Below the pieces are notes generated by a model. That model was not told the origin of the DNA and did no database searches. It worked only from the letters and a program-made list of their open reading frames with translations. 64,000 nt of DNA from Gammaproteobacteria bacterium (lineage in GTDB: Bacteria; Pseudomonadota; Gammaproteobacteria; Steroidobacterales; Steroidobacteraceae): contig JAQGOF010000067.1 in NCBI GenBank assembly GCA_028293745.1, positions 34,406-98,405 on the forward strand, read 5' to 3'. How positions within the stretch are numbered: position 1 is the stretch's first letter; every line of letters begins with the position of its first letter. The translations under genes and the position numbers were made by a program. Positions 33,914-47,187 of the stretch are shown here, piece by piece.

Positions 33914-33966
33914 CTGGGGGATCGCGCAAGCGCGACCCCCGAGGCGTAGCGGCGCGAAGCGCGCCG
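33914..33966 (-). terminator. Two adjacent stem-loops between prfC and the MFS gene
   Basis: GGGGG-a-TCGCGC/GCGCGA-CCCCC (33914-33938) and CGGCGCG-aagcg-CGCGCCG (33948-33966). Confidence 0.4.
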
Positions 33967-33977
33967 GAGGATAAGAA

Positions 33978-35567
<1,590 letters not shown>

Positions 35568-35760
35568 AATAGCGTCCTTAAAAATGAACAGGCATAGTTT
35601 AGGGCTTCCGCCCCGCCAGCCCCAAAGTCCCACGAATAGCTTGCAACCCAGAGCGGAGATTTGGGGTCACATTGCCGTGTCCATAGGGGGCCACCGAGTC
35701 GAGCACGCCTGCCCTGCGTAAGCTGGTTCCTTGAGCTTGGTAGTCCTTGCCGAGCCCGGC

Positions 35761-36258
35761 TCAGGGACTGGCGCGTCGGGGTCTGAGGGCTAGCTTGAGC
35801 ACCGCGGCGTCTTCCCGACCACCCACAGCCTGGTAATAGCCACGGCGCATGCCAACCTGCTCGAAGCCGACCGACAGGTAGAGGCGAATGGCAGACGTAT
35901 TCGACGGACGCACTTCCAGGAATACCTCGCTCATGCCGGTAGCTGCTCCCCGGTCGATGAGATAGGTCAGCAATCGCTTGCCAACACCCTGGCAGCGGTG
36001 CACTTCGCTGATGCACAGGTTCAGGACGTGGGCCTCACCAGCGCCCACACTCATCACGCCGTAGCCGATGGTGGCGTCGTTTATTGTTACGACGCGGCAA
36101 ACGTAGCCGACCCTGAGGCAGTCCCTGAAGATACCTTCGCTCCACGGAAACTGATACGACGCACGCTCGACCGCGATGACGTCGGAGACATCCGTTTCGG
36201 CCATGGGTCGGATGAGGACATCCGGAACCGCATCGAGCAGCTCAGGCGCAGTTGCCAT
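35761..36258 (-). CDS. rimI: Ribosomal-protein-alanine N-acetyltransferase (GNAT)
   Basis: HVLNLCISEVHRCQGVGKRLLTYLID and FLEVRPSNTSAIRLYLSVGFEQVGMRRGYYQ. Confidence 0.93.
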   Translation of the reverse strand: MATAPELLDAVPDVLIRPMAETDVSDVIAVERASYQFPWSEGIFRDCLRVGYVCRVVTINDATIGYGVMSVGAGEAHVLNLCISEVHRCQGVGKRLLTYLIDRGAATGMSEVFLEVRPSNTSAIRLYLSVGFEQVGMRRGYYQAVGGREDAAVLKLALRPRRASP

Positions 36259-36274
36259 CAGAATCTGCGTTGCC

Positions 36275-37075
36275 TTAGGTTATGGTGAGTTCCCGAAACA
36301 CGCTACGCGCAAACTTCAGGTCCTCCCACGCCTTGCGCTTATCGCTGGGGGTGCGCAGGAGGTAAGCCGGATGATACGTCACAATCAGCGGCGTATTAAG
36401 CTCACCGAAATGATGAACCTTCCCTCGCAAACGACCTAACGGAGCGTCGGTGGCCAGGAGGTTCTGCGCCGCGATTCTTCCGACCGCAAGCATGACGCGG
36501 GGCTTAAGCAGCTCGATCTGACGCATCAAGAAGGGGAGACAGGCGGCTACCTCCTCGGGTTTAGGGTCACGGTTGCCGGGCGGCCGGCTCTTCAACACGT
36601 TTGCGATATACACGTTGTTGACACGGTTGAGCCCAATAGCGCGAAGCATGGCGTCCAGCAGATGCCCCGCCCGCCCGACGAATGGCTCACCGCGGCGATC
36701 CTCTTCCGCGCCGGGAGCCTCACCTACGACCAGCCACTGCGCCTCGCGGTTCCCGACACCAAACACGCCCTGTGTGCGGGTGGTGTGCAGGGTACATTTG
36801 GTGCAGGTCAAGACCTCGGCACGCAGGGATTCCCAAGTTGTTACCGTGGACGCTGCAGGGGACGCAACGCGGGATGCAGAGTCGGGACCTGCCGAGGCCG
36901 CGGCGACGCCGCCACCCAGCGACGGCACGGGCTCCTGCATGGCCGCAGCGGCGCCTGCGGTGGACGCGGCAGCGCCCGCGATAGCGACTTCGTCTGCAAC
37001 AGCCACGGCCCGCCGTGACACCCACACGTCCACGCCGATCGCCTGGAGATACTGGTTTCGACGCAGCGAGTCCAT
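36275..37075 (-). CDS. Uracil-DNA glycosylase, Fe-S type (family 4-like)
   Basis: CTKCTLHTTRTQGVFGVG, VGEAPGAEEDRRGEPFVGRAGHLLD, VTYHPAYLLRTP; start placed at the ATG overlapping the pssA stop. Confidence 0.92.
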   Translation of the reverse strand: MDSLRRNQYLQAIGVDVWVSRRAVAVADEVAIAGAAASTAGAAAAMQEPVPSLGGGVAAASAGPDSASRVASPAASTVTTWESLRAEVLTCTKCTLHTTRTQGVFGVGNREAQWLVVGEAPGAEEDRRGEPFVGRAGHLLDAMLRAIGLNRVNNVYIANVLKSRPPGNRDPKPEEVAACLPFLMRQIELLKPRVMLAVGRIAAQNLLATDAPLGRLRGKVHHFGELNTPLIVTYHPAYLLRTPSDKRKAWEDLKFARSVFRELTIT

Positions 37076-37938
37076 CAGCCCTGGCCAGTCACCGGAGGGC
37101 CGCGAAACAGGCGCCGCAGGCGGCGGGCAACCCACAACACCGGGGCGGACAGCGCATAGGTTGCGAACATCGACAGAAGCATCGCCGGCGGATCGATGGC
37201 GATCAGCACGAAGAACAGCGGCACGATCAGGATGTACACAAACTTGACGCGGCGATCGAGATTGAACTGCTTGAAGCTCGGAAAGCTGAAGCGGCTGACC
37301 ATCAAGGCGCCGGCGAAGGCGGTCAGCATCAGGGCGGCGATCAGCCCGATGAGTCCCGGCTGCGGGAAATGACTCGAGAACCATACGAATGCGGCCACGA
37401 TGGCGGCTGCGGAGGGGCTGGGCAGCCCCTCGAAATAACGCTTGTCGGCCGCGGCCCGCGTATTGAACCGGGCGAGGCGCATCCCCGCCGCGGCGGTGTA
37501 GAAGAAACAGGCCAGCCAGCCGAAACGGCCCCAGTAGTGGCCGTATTCGGCTATTTGCACCACTCCCCACTGGTACGCAACGATGGCAGGTGCAACGCCA
37601 AACGACACCATGTCTGCAAGGCTGTCGTACTCCTTGCCGAAAGCGCTCTCCGTCTTCGTCAGGCGCGCCATGCGCCCATCGAGCGTGTCGAAAATCATCG
37701 CCACGAAGATGGCCGCGCCTGCCGCTGCGAAGTGCTTGTCGATCGCGGCAACGATCGCGTAGAAGCCCGAAAACATGCAGGCTGTGGTCAGCAGGTTCGG
37801 CAACAGGTAAATTCCCTTGCTGCGCGGCTTCAACTCCTCTTCGACTTCCGTCTGCATGGGCAGCGTGTTCTGGCTCGTGCTGTAGGTTTCGGGCCGCATC
37901 TTATCAGGTGCTAAGATCCCGTCCCTCTTGACTGCCAT
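37075..37938 (-). CDS. pssA: CDP-diacylglycerol--serine O-phosphatidyltransferase
   Basis: CDP-alcohol motif [26 protein letters not shown] with additional TM helices. Confidence 0.92.
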   Translation of the reverse strand: MAVKRDGILAPDKMRPETYSTSQNTLPMQTEVEEELKPRSKGIYLLPNLLTTACMFSGFYAIVAAIDKHFAAAGAAIFVAMIFDTLDGRMARLTKTESAFGKEYDSLADMVSFGVAPAIVAYQWGVVQIAEYGHYWGRFGWLACFFYTAAAGMRLARFNTRAAADKRYFEGLPSPSAAAIVAAFVWFSSHFPQPGLIGLIAALMLTAFAGALMVSRFSFPSFKQFNLDRRVKFVYILIVPLFFVLIAIDPPAMLLSMFATYALSAPVLWVARRLRRLFRGPPVTGQG

Positions 37939-37955
37939 GGATCCGAACGCACCCG

Positions 37956-39665
37956 ATGAGGCTCTCGCAATACCCGATCAACACCCTGAAAGAAACGCCA
38001 GCCGAAGCGGAGGTGATCAGTCACCAGCTCATGCTTCGGGCCGGATTGATCCGCCGCCTGGCTGCCGGCTTGTACAGCTGGCTCCCGATGGGGCTGCGGA
38101 CCCTACAGAAAGTGGAACGGATTATCCGCGAGGAGATGAATCGCTCCGGTGCGTTCGAGCTCGTCATGCCGGTGGTACAGCCGGCCGAGTTGTGGCAGGA
38201 ATCGCGCCGTTGGGAAGAATACGGTCCCGAGCTGCTGCGCATCCAGGACCGACACAAGCGGGACTATGTCGCCGGGCCCACTCACGAGGAAGTGATTACC
38301 GACATCGCGCGCCGCGACCTGAAGAGCTACCGCCAACTGCCGGTGACTTTCTATCAGATCCAGACGAAATTCAGGGATGAGATCCGGCCGCGCTTCGGGG
38401 TGATGCGGGCGCGCGAGTTCATCATGAAGGACGCCTACTCCTTCCACATAGATCAGCCCTCGCTCCAGGAAGGGTATCGTACGATGTACGATGCCTATAC
38501 GCGGATTTTCACGCGAACTGGGCTCAATTTTCGCGCAGTTCGCGCGGATTCGGGGGCCATCGGCGGCGATGTCTCACAGGAATTCCACGTTCTCGCCTCC
38601 TCCGGTGAGGACGCAATCGTATTCTCGGACGCGGATGACTACGCGGCGAACCTCGAGGCGGCAGCCGCCGTGCCGCCCACAGAGCCACGGCCCGCGCCGA
38701 AGGAACAGCTGACGAAGGTCGTCACGCCGGGTGCGAAGACGATCGAGGACCTTGCGCGCTTCCTGAAGGTGCCACCTTCGAAGACGATCAAGACCCTGCT
38801 TGTGGATGGCCTCGAGGACGAGGTCGTAGCGCTGGTCGTCCGCGGTGATCACGAGCTGAATGCCGTGAAGGCCCAGAAGTTGCCAGGGGTGGCCAATCCC
38901 CTGCACATGGCTAGCGCGGAGCGCATCGCGCGTGCGACAGGCGCAGAGGCGGGGTTCATTGGCCCGATCGGATTTCGCGGCCGTCTCTACGTGGATCACA
39001 GCGCCCTGGCGCTGGCGGATTTCGTCAGCGGCGCGAACGAAAAGGACATGCATTTCACCGGGACGAACTGGGACCGGGACGTGCAGGGAATGGTCGCAGC
39101 CGACATCCGGAACGTGGTCGAAGGCGATCCGAGCCCGTCCGGGCATGGTCGCCTGAAGATCGCCCGGGGAATCGAAGTCGGTCACATCTTCCAGCTCGGG
39201 CAGAAATACAGCCAGCCCATGAAGGGCGTGGTGCTCGATGAAAGCGGCAAGGAAGTGACGCTGCACATGGGCTGCTACGGCATCGGTGTGACGCGCATCG
39301 TGGCCGCCGCCATCGAGCAGAATCACGATGAGCGGGGCATCATCTGGCCGGAGCCGATCGCACCCTTTCAGGTCGTGCTGGTGCCTATGGGCATGCAGAA
39401 ATCGGCACGGGTGCGCGAGGTCGCCGACCGGCTGTATGCGGAGCTCACTGCCGCCGGAATCGAGGTGTTGTACGACGACCGGGACGCCCGCCCGGGGGTC
39501 AAATTCGCGGATGCGGAGCTGCTGGGCATTCCTCACCGCGTCGTTGTCGGTGAGCGCGGATTGGAAGCAGGCAAACTCGAGTACCGCAATCGACGTGATA
39601 CGGAAAGCCAGGAATTCCCGCTCGACGATGCGCTCGCATTCATCCGCTCGCACCTGGCTCGTTGA
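37956..39665 (+). CDS. proS: Proline--tRNA ligase (prokaryote type with inserted YbaK-like domain)
   Basis: [46 protein letters not shown]; class II motifs; editing-domain insertion. Confidence 0.97.
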   Translation: MRLSQYPINTLKETPAEAEVISHQLMLRAGLIRRLAAGLYSWLPMGLRTLQKVERIIREEMNRSGAFELVMPVVQPAELWQESRRWEEYGPELLRIQDRHKRDYVAGPTHEEVITDIARRDLKSYRQLPVTFYQIQTKFRDEIRPRFGVMRAREFIMKDAYSFHIDQPSLQEGYRTMYDAYTRIFTRTGLNFRAVRADSGAIGGDVSQEFHVLASSGEDAIVFSDADDYAANLEAAAAVPPTEPRPAPKEQLTKVVTPGAKTIEDLARFLKVPPSKTIKTLLVDGLEDEVVALVVRGDHELNAVKAQKLPGVANPLHMASAERIARATGAEAGFIGPIGFRGRLYVDHSALALADFVSGANEKDMHFTGTNWDRDVQGMVAADIRNVVEGDPSPSGHGRLKIARGIEVGHIFQLGQKYSQPMKGVVLDESGKEVTLHMGCYGIGVTRIVAAAIEQNHDERGIIWPEPIAPFQVVLVPMGMQKSARVREVADRLYAELTAAGIEVLYDDRDARPGVKFADAELLGIPHRVVVGERGLEAGKLEYRNRRDTESQEFPLDDALAFIRSHLAR

Positions 39666-40272
39666 CCGCGCGCGAGTCGCGCTAGTTCTCGCGGGTGCGC
39701 TGCTGTCCAGCATCGCAGCCGCGGATCAGCAGCGCGAACCGGAATTGAAAGAGGTCATCCAGCGGGCGATCTCGCAGGCCGAGTGTTTCACAGACCATTA
39801 CGACTCTGCGGTCTGGTACACGCTCATGGAGCCGCGATTGCGGGTCATCGTGAAGGAGCACGATGAGCGGATGGAGATCCTCAAGGAGGTGTACTGCGAG
39901 ACTCACCGCTCAGGCGAGGCGCGCCTGCCGCCTGGCCTCGTCATGGCGGTCATGGACATCGAAAGCCGCTTCAACCGCTGGGCCGTCTCCTCAGCGGGTG
40001 CCGTGGGATTGATGCAGGTCATGCCGTTCTGGCCTGAACGGCTCGGCATCAAGCGCTACGAGCTCATTCACACGGGCCCCAACATCCACATGGGTTGCGC
40101 CATCCTGCGTTACTACCTCCGTTACGAGCGCAACGATGTTCGCAAGGCGCTCGCCCGGTATAACGGCAGCGTCGGTCAGCGCGGGTATCCCGATATGGTG
40201 ATTTCGAGGTGGACGCGTTGGAATGGCGCTGACGACCTGGGGTTCCCGTCGGCGACGCCGCGGCGCAAGTGA
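39628..40272 (+). CDS. Lytic transglycosylase (SLT domain)
   Basis: [31 protein letters not shown]; signal-peptide-like N-terminus [34 protein letters not shown]; overlaps the proS 3' end. Confidence 0.87.
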   Translation: MRSHSSARTWLVDRARVALVLAGALLSSIAAADQQREPELKEVIQRAISQAECFTDHYDSAVWYTLMEPRLRVIVKEHDERMEILKEVYCETHRSGEARLPPGLVMAVMDIESRFNRWAVSSAGAVGLMQVMPFWPERLGIKRYELIHTGPNIHMGCAILRYYLRYERNDVRKALARYNGSVGQRGYPDMVISRWTRWNGADDLGFPSATPRRK

Positions 40273-40307
40273 GGCCCCGTGCGCCGGTGCGGCCACCACC
40301 CTCCACC

Positions 40308-42047
40308 TCAGTGGGCAGTCGGCGGCACCATCATCACGATCCCTTCGCGCCGCGAATCCGCCCCACCCTCGAGGGTCCCATCAGGCTTGCGCCGCAACCC
40401 ATGCAGGCCCGAATTCTCCGCACGCCCCGGCTCGAGATTGATGCCCTTCTCCCGCAGCCCCGCCAACACCTCGGGCGAGAACCGATCGACCTCACCGGCA
40501 ATGTCGTTGCCACGCGCAATCAGGTTGGGCAGCTCGATGGCCGCCTGCATCGACAACTTCCACGCGAACACACCCACCGCGGTCTTCGCGTTGTAGTCGA
40601 GGATCGACGATCCTCCAGGCGACCCGAACGCCGCCACGAAATGCCCGTCGTGATCGACGACGATCACGGGCGCCATGGACGAGCGCGGCCGCTTTCCACC
40701 CTGAACTGCATTCGCAACGGGACCATGCTCATCGGTAGGCCGGAAGGAGAAATCCGTAAGCTGGTTGTTGAGTACGAAACCACCAACCGTGCGGCCCGAA
40801 CCAAACACGGACTCGACAGTTGTGGTCATGGACACGACATTGCCCGCCGAATCCATTACAACAAGGTGACTCGTACCTTGCGCCTCCCGCGTTGCATCCA
40901 CTCCCCGCAACACGCCGGCCAGCTGCCCGGGCGGCGGCGGCGGCCCCAAATGGTCGCCGATCAACCGCGCCCGATCGGCCAGATAGTTGGGATCGAGCAA
41001 GCGCTCCACGGGAACCGGTACGAATTGCGGATCGGCGACGTACCGGTCGCGATCTGCGTACATGAGCCGGCTCGCCTGCGCGAACAGAAACCATGATTGC
41101 GGATCTGACGGCCCGCGATCCGCAATGTCAGTGTGATCGAGTATCGCGAGGAACTGCAGCAAGTTGACACCACTCGACGGAGGTGGCGGTATGCATACCG
41201 AATACTCCCGATACGGACGACACAGCGGCTGCACCCAGTCCGCGCGATAGGAGCCAAGATCCTGCAATGTCATCGTTCCCGGGTACGGTGCCTCATGCGT
41301 TTTCTTTACGATCTCCTCGGCAATGGGTCCTTCGTACAAAGCCTTGGCACCGACCGCTGCGAGCCGCCGAAGGGTGCGCGCGTAGAGCGGATTCTTGAAC
41401 TCGTCGCCCGCTTGCAAGGGTGTCCCGTCCGGACGATGGAACAGAGCCCTGATTTCGGGCGTCGCAGGAAATGCGAAGTTGGGCGCCAGGAAGTTGGCCA
41501 ACCGCTGCGGAACCTTGAAGCCCTCCTCTGCCGCGCGAATCGCCGGCGTAAACAGCTCGCGCCACGGCAACTTGCCGAGTCGCCCCTGCGCGTCGGCAAG
41601 CATCCTCATGGCACCAGGCACGCCCGTCGACCGTCCGGTGCGCACAGCCTGCACATACGACATGGGCTTGCCGTTCTCATCGAGAAACATGTCCGGCGTT
41701 GCACCGGCGGGCGCTTTCTCACGCCCGTCGAGCGCCGTGACCACGTTGGTCCTGGCATCGTAGTACATCATGAAAGAGCCACCACCTATGCCGGAGCTTT
41801 GCGGCTCTACAAGGCCCAACATCGCCTGGATGGCAACTGCTGCATCTACAGCGCTGCCGCCCTTTCGCAGGATCTCAGCGCCCGCCGCCACGGCCAGCGG
41901 GTTGGCCGCAACAACTGCGGCAGTCTGCTTTGCAGCAACCGGTGCAGTGGCGGCCGGAGCGGGCGCCTTGGCCGCAGCGACTGACGCCACGACCGACAAG
42001 GATGCAATCAGGGATAGGCGCAGCGCGCGCAGGCGAAACACAGGCAT
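40308..42047 (-). CDS. ggt: Gamma-glutamyltransferase
   Basis: EAQGTSHLVVMDSAGNVVSMTTTVESVFGSG, RPRSSMAPVIV, FGSPGGSSILDY. Confidence 0.96.
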   Translation of the reverse strand: MPVFRLRALRLSLIASLSVVASVAAAKAPAPAATAPVAAKQTAAVVAANPLAVAAGAEILRKGGSAVDAAVAIQAMLGLVEPQSSGIGGGSFMMYYDARTNVVTALDGREKAPAGATPDMFLDENGKPMSYVQAVRTGRSTGVPGAMRMLADAQGRLGKLPWRELFTPAIRAAEEGFKVPQRLANFLAPNFAFPATPEIRALFHRPDGTPLQAGDEFKNPLYARTLRRLAAVGAKALYEGPIAEEIVKKTHEAPYPGTMTLQDLGSYRADWVQPLCRPYREYSVCIPPPPSSGVNLLQFLAILDHTDIADRGPSDPQSWFLFAQASRLMYADRDRYVADPQFVPVPVERLLDPNYLADRARLIGDHLGPPPPPGQLAGVLRGVDATREAQGTSHLVVMDSAGNVVSMTTTVESVFGSGRTVGGFVLNNQLTDFSFRPTDEHGPVANAVQGGKRPRSSMAPVIVVDHDGHFVAAFGSPGGSSILDYNAKTAVGVFAWKLSMQAAIELPNLIARGNDIAGEVDRFSPEVLAGLREKGINLEPGRAENSGLHGLRRKPDGTLEGGADSRREGIVMMVPPTAH

Positions 42048-42062
42048 GAGTGATGTCGATCC

Positions 42063-43179
<1,117 letters not shown>

Positions 43180-43184
43180 AACCG

Positions 43185-43874
43185 TTACTCTTTCAGCACA
43201 GACCGGATGAACGGGACGGTGAGGCGGCGCTGAGCGACGAGAGATGCCTCGTCCAGCGTATCCAGGAGCTCGTACATGGTTCGCATGTCTCTCGGGAAAC
43301 GCCGCTGGAGCCAACGCGACGTGTCATCAGGAAGCTCGAATCCCCGCAGCCGGGCCCGCAATCGCAAAGCGTCCCGTTGCTCCCTCTCGTCCAACTCGCG
43401 CAACTGAAAGATCGCCGCGGCAGTGAAGCGTGAGCCCAGGTCGGGCAGCTTCCAGGACAGAAGCGCCGGTGGCGCTTTCGCGGCGACGACCAACCGTCCC
43501 TCTCTCTCCTGGATTTCCCGCAGCACGGCGAAGAGCGCAAGCTCCCATTCCAACTCGCCGACGACCCGATCCAGATCGTCGAGGCAGACGCACTCGAGCA
43601 GTGTAAGGCCCTCGAGGACGCCGACCCCGAGCGAAGCCAGCTCCGCAAGTGGAAAATAACCTGCGCGGCCGCCACTCTCACTGGCGCGTGCGCAAACCGC
43701 CTGCAGCAAATGGGTCTTGCCCGCAGCCGCCGGACCGCAAATCCATGCAGCTCCCGTTGCAGCACCGCTGGCCACCCGCAGCGCGTGCTCGACGGCCTGA
43801 AGGTTCCTGCCCGGCAGGAAACTTTGAAACACCGCGCGATCGGGGATGCGTACTCCAAGGGGAAGCTGTTGCAC
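43185..43874 (-). CDS. hda: DnaA regulatory inactivator Hda
   Basis: MQQLPLGVRIPDRAVFQSFLPGRNLQAVEHAL; DnaA-like AAA+ domain with WICGPAAAGKTHLLQA. Confidence 0.93.
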   Translation of the reverse strand: MQQLPLGVRIPDRAVFQSFLPGRNLQAVEHALRVASGAATGAAWICGPAAAGKTHLLQAVCARASESGGRAGYFPLAELASLGVGVLEGLTLLECVCLDDLDRVVGELEWELALFAVLREIQEREGRLVVAAKAPPALLSWKLPDLGSRFTAAAIFQLRELDEREQRDALRLRARLRGFELPDDTSRWLQRRFPRDMRTMYELLDTLDEASLVAQRRLTVPFIRSVLKE

Positions 43875-43887
43875 GGCAGGTGATGCC

Positions 43888-44439
43888 TCAGGACGGACTC
43901 ACCGGCGACGCCCACGCTCGCCGGGTGAAAATGGCCATGTAGTTCAGGCCCGAGAATACGGTTGTTATAAACACGAGGATGGCAAGCGCGTCCAGAACCT
44001 CGTGCGGAGGAAAGTTGATCGCCGCATTGACGAGCATCGCCATGGGGTACAACAGCTGCATGGCCGTGTTGATCTTGCTCGAGATGGTTGGCCGGCCACG
44101 CAGGGGCCCAAACCACAGGCGAAAGACCATCGCGCCGAGGCCGATGAGGACATCGCGCGCCACTACGGCGGAAGTCAGCCACCAGGGTGCAAGGCCGAGC
44201 CAGGCCGCCTCCACGAACACCGTAACCAACAACAGCTTGTCGGCGAGGGGGTCCAGGAACTTACCCAGCTCGGAGGTCCAGTTGAATCGCTTGGCGAGGT
44301 AGCCGTCGACTACATCGGACACGCCGGCAACGATGATCAGAGCGAGTGCCAGAAGGTATTCGCGGTGAGCGAGCGCAGCGGCAACGGGCCACACGAGCGC
44401 AATGCGCAGGACGCAGATGATGTTAGGTAAATGACGCAC
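43888..44439 (-). CDS. CDP-alcohol phosphatidyltransferase (PgsA-like)
   Basis: MRHLPNIICVLRIALVWPVAAAL; DVVDGYLAKRFNWTSELGKFLDPLADK motif. Confidence 0.92.
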   Translation of the reverse strand: MRHLPNIICVLRIALVWPVAAALAHREYLLALALIIVAGVSDVVDGYLAKRFNWTSELGKFLDPLADKLLLVTVFVEAAWLGLAPWWLTSAVVARDVLIGLGAMVFRLWFGPLRGRPTISSKINTAMQLLYPMAMLVNAAINFPPHEVLDALAILVFITTVFSGLNYMAIFTRRAWASPVSPS

Positions 44440-44492
44440 GTCGAGCCCGGAGCGCAGCGGTCCGCCACAGTCGAAGACCCACAGGCCGAAGA

Positions 44493-45443
44493 CTAAGGTC
44501 GGTATTGATAGGCGAGTCGTGCACTGGAAGCGTCCGATCGCACTAGATGGGTCGAGCCCGTCAAAGCGTGACTGATAGCATCGCCGCCACCGCGTGCCAC
44601 CACGTCGAACATCACGGCATTGCCGCTGGCGGCGCTTACGTTGGCGCGCCGAACACCGGGTACGCTTTCCAGCATCCGTTCGACATTTGCGTAGTCAGCG
44701 AGGGTTGTCACTCCCTCGATTTCAACTCTCGCGCTGGCTTCAGTCTGCGCCAGCGATCCGCCTTGCACCGAGGCCATTGTATCGACCGCACCATTGATGC
44801 CGGCCGCGAGCGGACCGCTCCAGCTTTCGCTCGAGAAATTCGTGTGCAGAGTCCACTGCAACTGGCCGCTTCCCGAGCTGGCGTCGCCACGCCCGACCAA
44901 AACGGCATCGCCACCGTACCGTTGTGCCATCTGCATCAACGCTTCGCGGCCCAAATCGTTGCCTGAAGCGTCAACGGGTGACAGCGGGACCAGCGTTACG
45001 GGGAGTCCGCGCTCAATGGCGGTCCGCTCCACTTCGACCCGCGTGGCATCTTCCGCAGTGCGTGCAGGGGGCGGGTATAGGACCACCAGGGTAAAGGGAC
45101 GGTTGCGGTCCCAGACACTTCGACCCGCTTCGACGATCGCACGCTCAACGGCGACGCCATCGAAAATCACCTGCGACTGGCCACGGGTCACCGGACTGTA
45201 GCTTTTGACGTAGTTCTGGGCTTCCGAAATCAGGTTGGCGAGTGCGGGGTCGGTGGCGGATTCGCGGCGACCTGTCGTCCGCACGAGCGCCTCGCGCATA
45301 GCGTCCTGCAGAGAAGCTGGGGATTGGCCACCCTTCAGGCCGACTTCATAGACTCTGACCGGACGCCCGGCCCAGGCAGAGCACGAAATGGCGCAGCAGA
45401 CGAGCCACGCGAACCCCTTGAGTAACAGCTTGTTCTCGGCCAT
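44493..45443 (-). CDS. DUF2066 domain-containing protein
   Basis: Signal peptide; RVYEVGLKGGQSPASLQDAMREALVRTTGR; conserved position divergent from purM. Confidence 0.87.
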   Translation of the reverse strand: MAENKLLLKGFAWLVCCAISCSAWAGRPVRVYEVGLKGGQSPASLQDAMREALVRTTGRRESATDPALANLISEAQNYVKSYSPVTRGQSQVIFDGVAVERAIVEAGRSVWDRNRPFTLVVLYPPPARTAEDATRVEVERTAIERGLPVTLVPLSPVDASGNDLGREALMQMAQRYGGDAVLVGRGDASSGSGQLQWTLHTNFSSESWSGPLAAGINGAVDTMASVQGGSLAQTEASARVEIEGVTTLADYANVERMLESVPGVRRANVSAASGNAVMFDVVARGGGDAISHALTGSTHLVRSDASSARLAYQYRP

Positions 45444-45475
45444 GCGGACATTCTATGTGCTGGTAGAATATTTAC

Positions 45476-46519
45476 ATGGGAAAAAATCCGCCAGTTGACC
45501 GAGGAATTACCTACCGCGACGCCGGTGTCGACATCGATGCGGGCGATGAGCTCGTCGAGCGCATCAAGCCAGTCGTTCGACGCACGCAACGCCCCGAAGT
45601 CCTCGCGGGAATCGGCGGCTTCGGCGCCCTGGTAGAAATCCCGGCAGGCTATAAGCAACCCGTGCTCGTCTCGGGCACGGACGGCGTCGGCACAAAACTT
45701 CGGCTCGCAATCGACACCGCTCGCCACGACACCATTGGAATTGACCTGGTCGCCATGTGCGTGAACGATGTTGTCGTCCAGGGAGCGGAGCCCCTCTTCT
45801 TCCTGGACTACTACGCGACAGGGAAGCTGCGAGTCGACGTCGCGGAGGCGGTAATCCGAGGTATCGCCGAAGGCTGCGTTCAGGCGGGGGCGGCGTTGGT
45901 GGGCGGCGAGACCGCCGAAATGCCGGGCATCTACTCGGGTGACGATTACGACCTCGCCGGGTTCTGCGTGGGCGTGGTTGAGAAGAGTGCGATCATCGAT
46001 GGCACACGGATCAATCCCGGTGATGCGGTCATCGGGCTCGCCTCCTCCGGCCCACATTCAAACGGCTACTCGCTCATCCGCAAGCTGATCGAGGTCGCAC
46101 ACGCGACCCCCGACACCGTGCTGGACGGCCGCCCGCTGTTTGAGCGACTCCTGACTCCAACGCGTATCTATGTGAAGGCGCTGCTCGAGCTGATTCGGAC
46201 CGTTCCCGTGCACGGACTCGCCCATATCACCGGCGGTGGGATCACAGACAACATCCCACGCGTATTGAGTGATGGATTCGAAGTAGTGCTCGAGCGCGGG
46301 AGTTGGCAGCGCGATCCGGTCTTCGACTGGCTTCAGCGCACGGCACGCATCAGCGCAGCGGAGATGTACCGGACATTCAACTGCGGGATCGGAATGGTGG
46401 CGATCGTTCCGAACGAGCACGCGCAAGCGGCCGTCAGTCTTCTCAACTCGCGCGGTGAAACCGCTTCGGTCATTGGCGAGGTCCGCAAAGGCGGGCGCGG
46501 CGTAGTCATCAACGAGTAA
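45476..46519 (+). CDS. purM: Phosphoribosylformylglycinamidine cyclo-ligase
   Basis: [52 protein letters not shown]. Confidence 0.97.
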   Translation: MGKNPPVDRGITYRDAGVDIDAGDELVERIKPVVRRTQRPEVLAGIGGFGALVEIPAGYKQPVLVSGTDGVGTKLRLAIDTARHDTIGIDLVAMCVNDVVVQGAEPLFFLDYYATGKLRVDVAEAVIRGIAEGCVQAGAALVGGETAEMPGIYSGDDYDLAGFCVGVVEKSAIIDGTRINPGDAVIGLASSGPHSNGYSLIRKLIEVAHATPDTVLDGRPLFERLLTPTRIYVKALLELIRTVPVHGLAHITGGGITDNIPRVLSDGFEVVLERGSWQRDPVFDWLQRTARISAAEMYRTFNCGIGMVAIVPNEHAQAAVSLLNSRGETASVIGEVRKGGRGVVINE

Positions 46520-46524
46520 GCACA

Positions 46525-47187
46525 ATCGCTCGCCCGCCCTTACGACTCGCGATCCTGATTTCCGGCCGTGGCTCCAACATGGCCACGATAGCCCGCGCCT
46601 GTCTGCAAAACCGGCTTGCGGCCGTGGCTGTTGTGATTTCCGACCGGCCCGGCGTTGCAGGCATTACGACTGCGCAGGATCTCGGTATCGAGACCCACGT
46701 CGTTTCCTGGAAGAGCGCGGCAGACCGGGCGGCGTTTGAGCTGACGCTGGGTCAGTGCATTGACGCATACACCCCTGACCTGGTGGTCCTCGCTGGCTTC
46801 ATGCGGGTGCTGTCCGGTCCGTTCGTGGAGCGGTACGCTGGGCGCATGCTCAACATTCACCCGTCGCTGTTGCCGAAATACACGGGCCTGCACACGCATC
46901 GCCGGGTGCTCGAGGCCGGCGATACTGCGCATGGCGCGACCGTGCATTTCGTGACACCGGAACTCGACGGCGGGCCGCTGATCCTACAAGCACGGGTACC
47001 CGTGAATGCGGGCGATACGGAGGCTACACTGTCCGCCCGGGTGCAAGCCACCGAACACGTGATCTATCCGCGCGTGATCGACTGGATCGCGGAGGGCCGG
47101 CTCGAATGGAATGGCGGTCATCCGCTGCTGGATGGCAAAGCGCTGCATGAGCCGGTCGTGGAGTATTTCGGTGCGAGCTATCAATAA
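46525..47187 (+). CDS. purN: Phosphoribosylglycinamide formyltransferase; start codon uncertain (ATC at 46525 proposed)
   Basis: LRLAILISGRGSNMATIAR...MRVLSGPFVERYAGRMLNIHPSLLPKYTGLHTHRRVLEAGDTAHGATVHFVTPELDGGPLILQ; no ATG/GTG/TTG in frame upstream of 46579 before the stop at 46456. Confidence 0.92.
   Translation: MARPPLRLAILISGRGSNMATIARACLQNRLAAVAVVISDRPGVAGITTAQDLGIETHVVSWKSAADRAAFELTLGQCIDAYTPDLVVLAGFMRVLSGPFVERYAGRMLNIHPSLLPKYTGLHTHRRVLEAGDTAHGATVHFVTPELDGGPLILQARVPVNAGDTEATLSARVQATEHVIYPRVIDWIAEGRLEWNGGHPLLDGKALHEPVVEYFGASYQ

Noticed and set aside
37076-37570. N-terminal part of the 431-aa UDG ORF
   Set aside because: Lies entirely within pssA in another frame; the natural UDG start overlaps the pssA stop at 37075.
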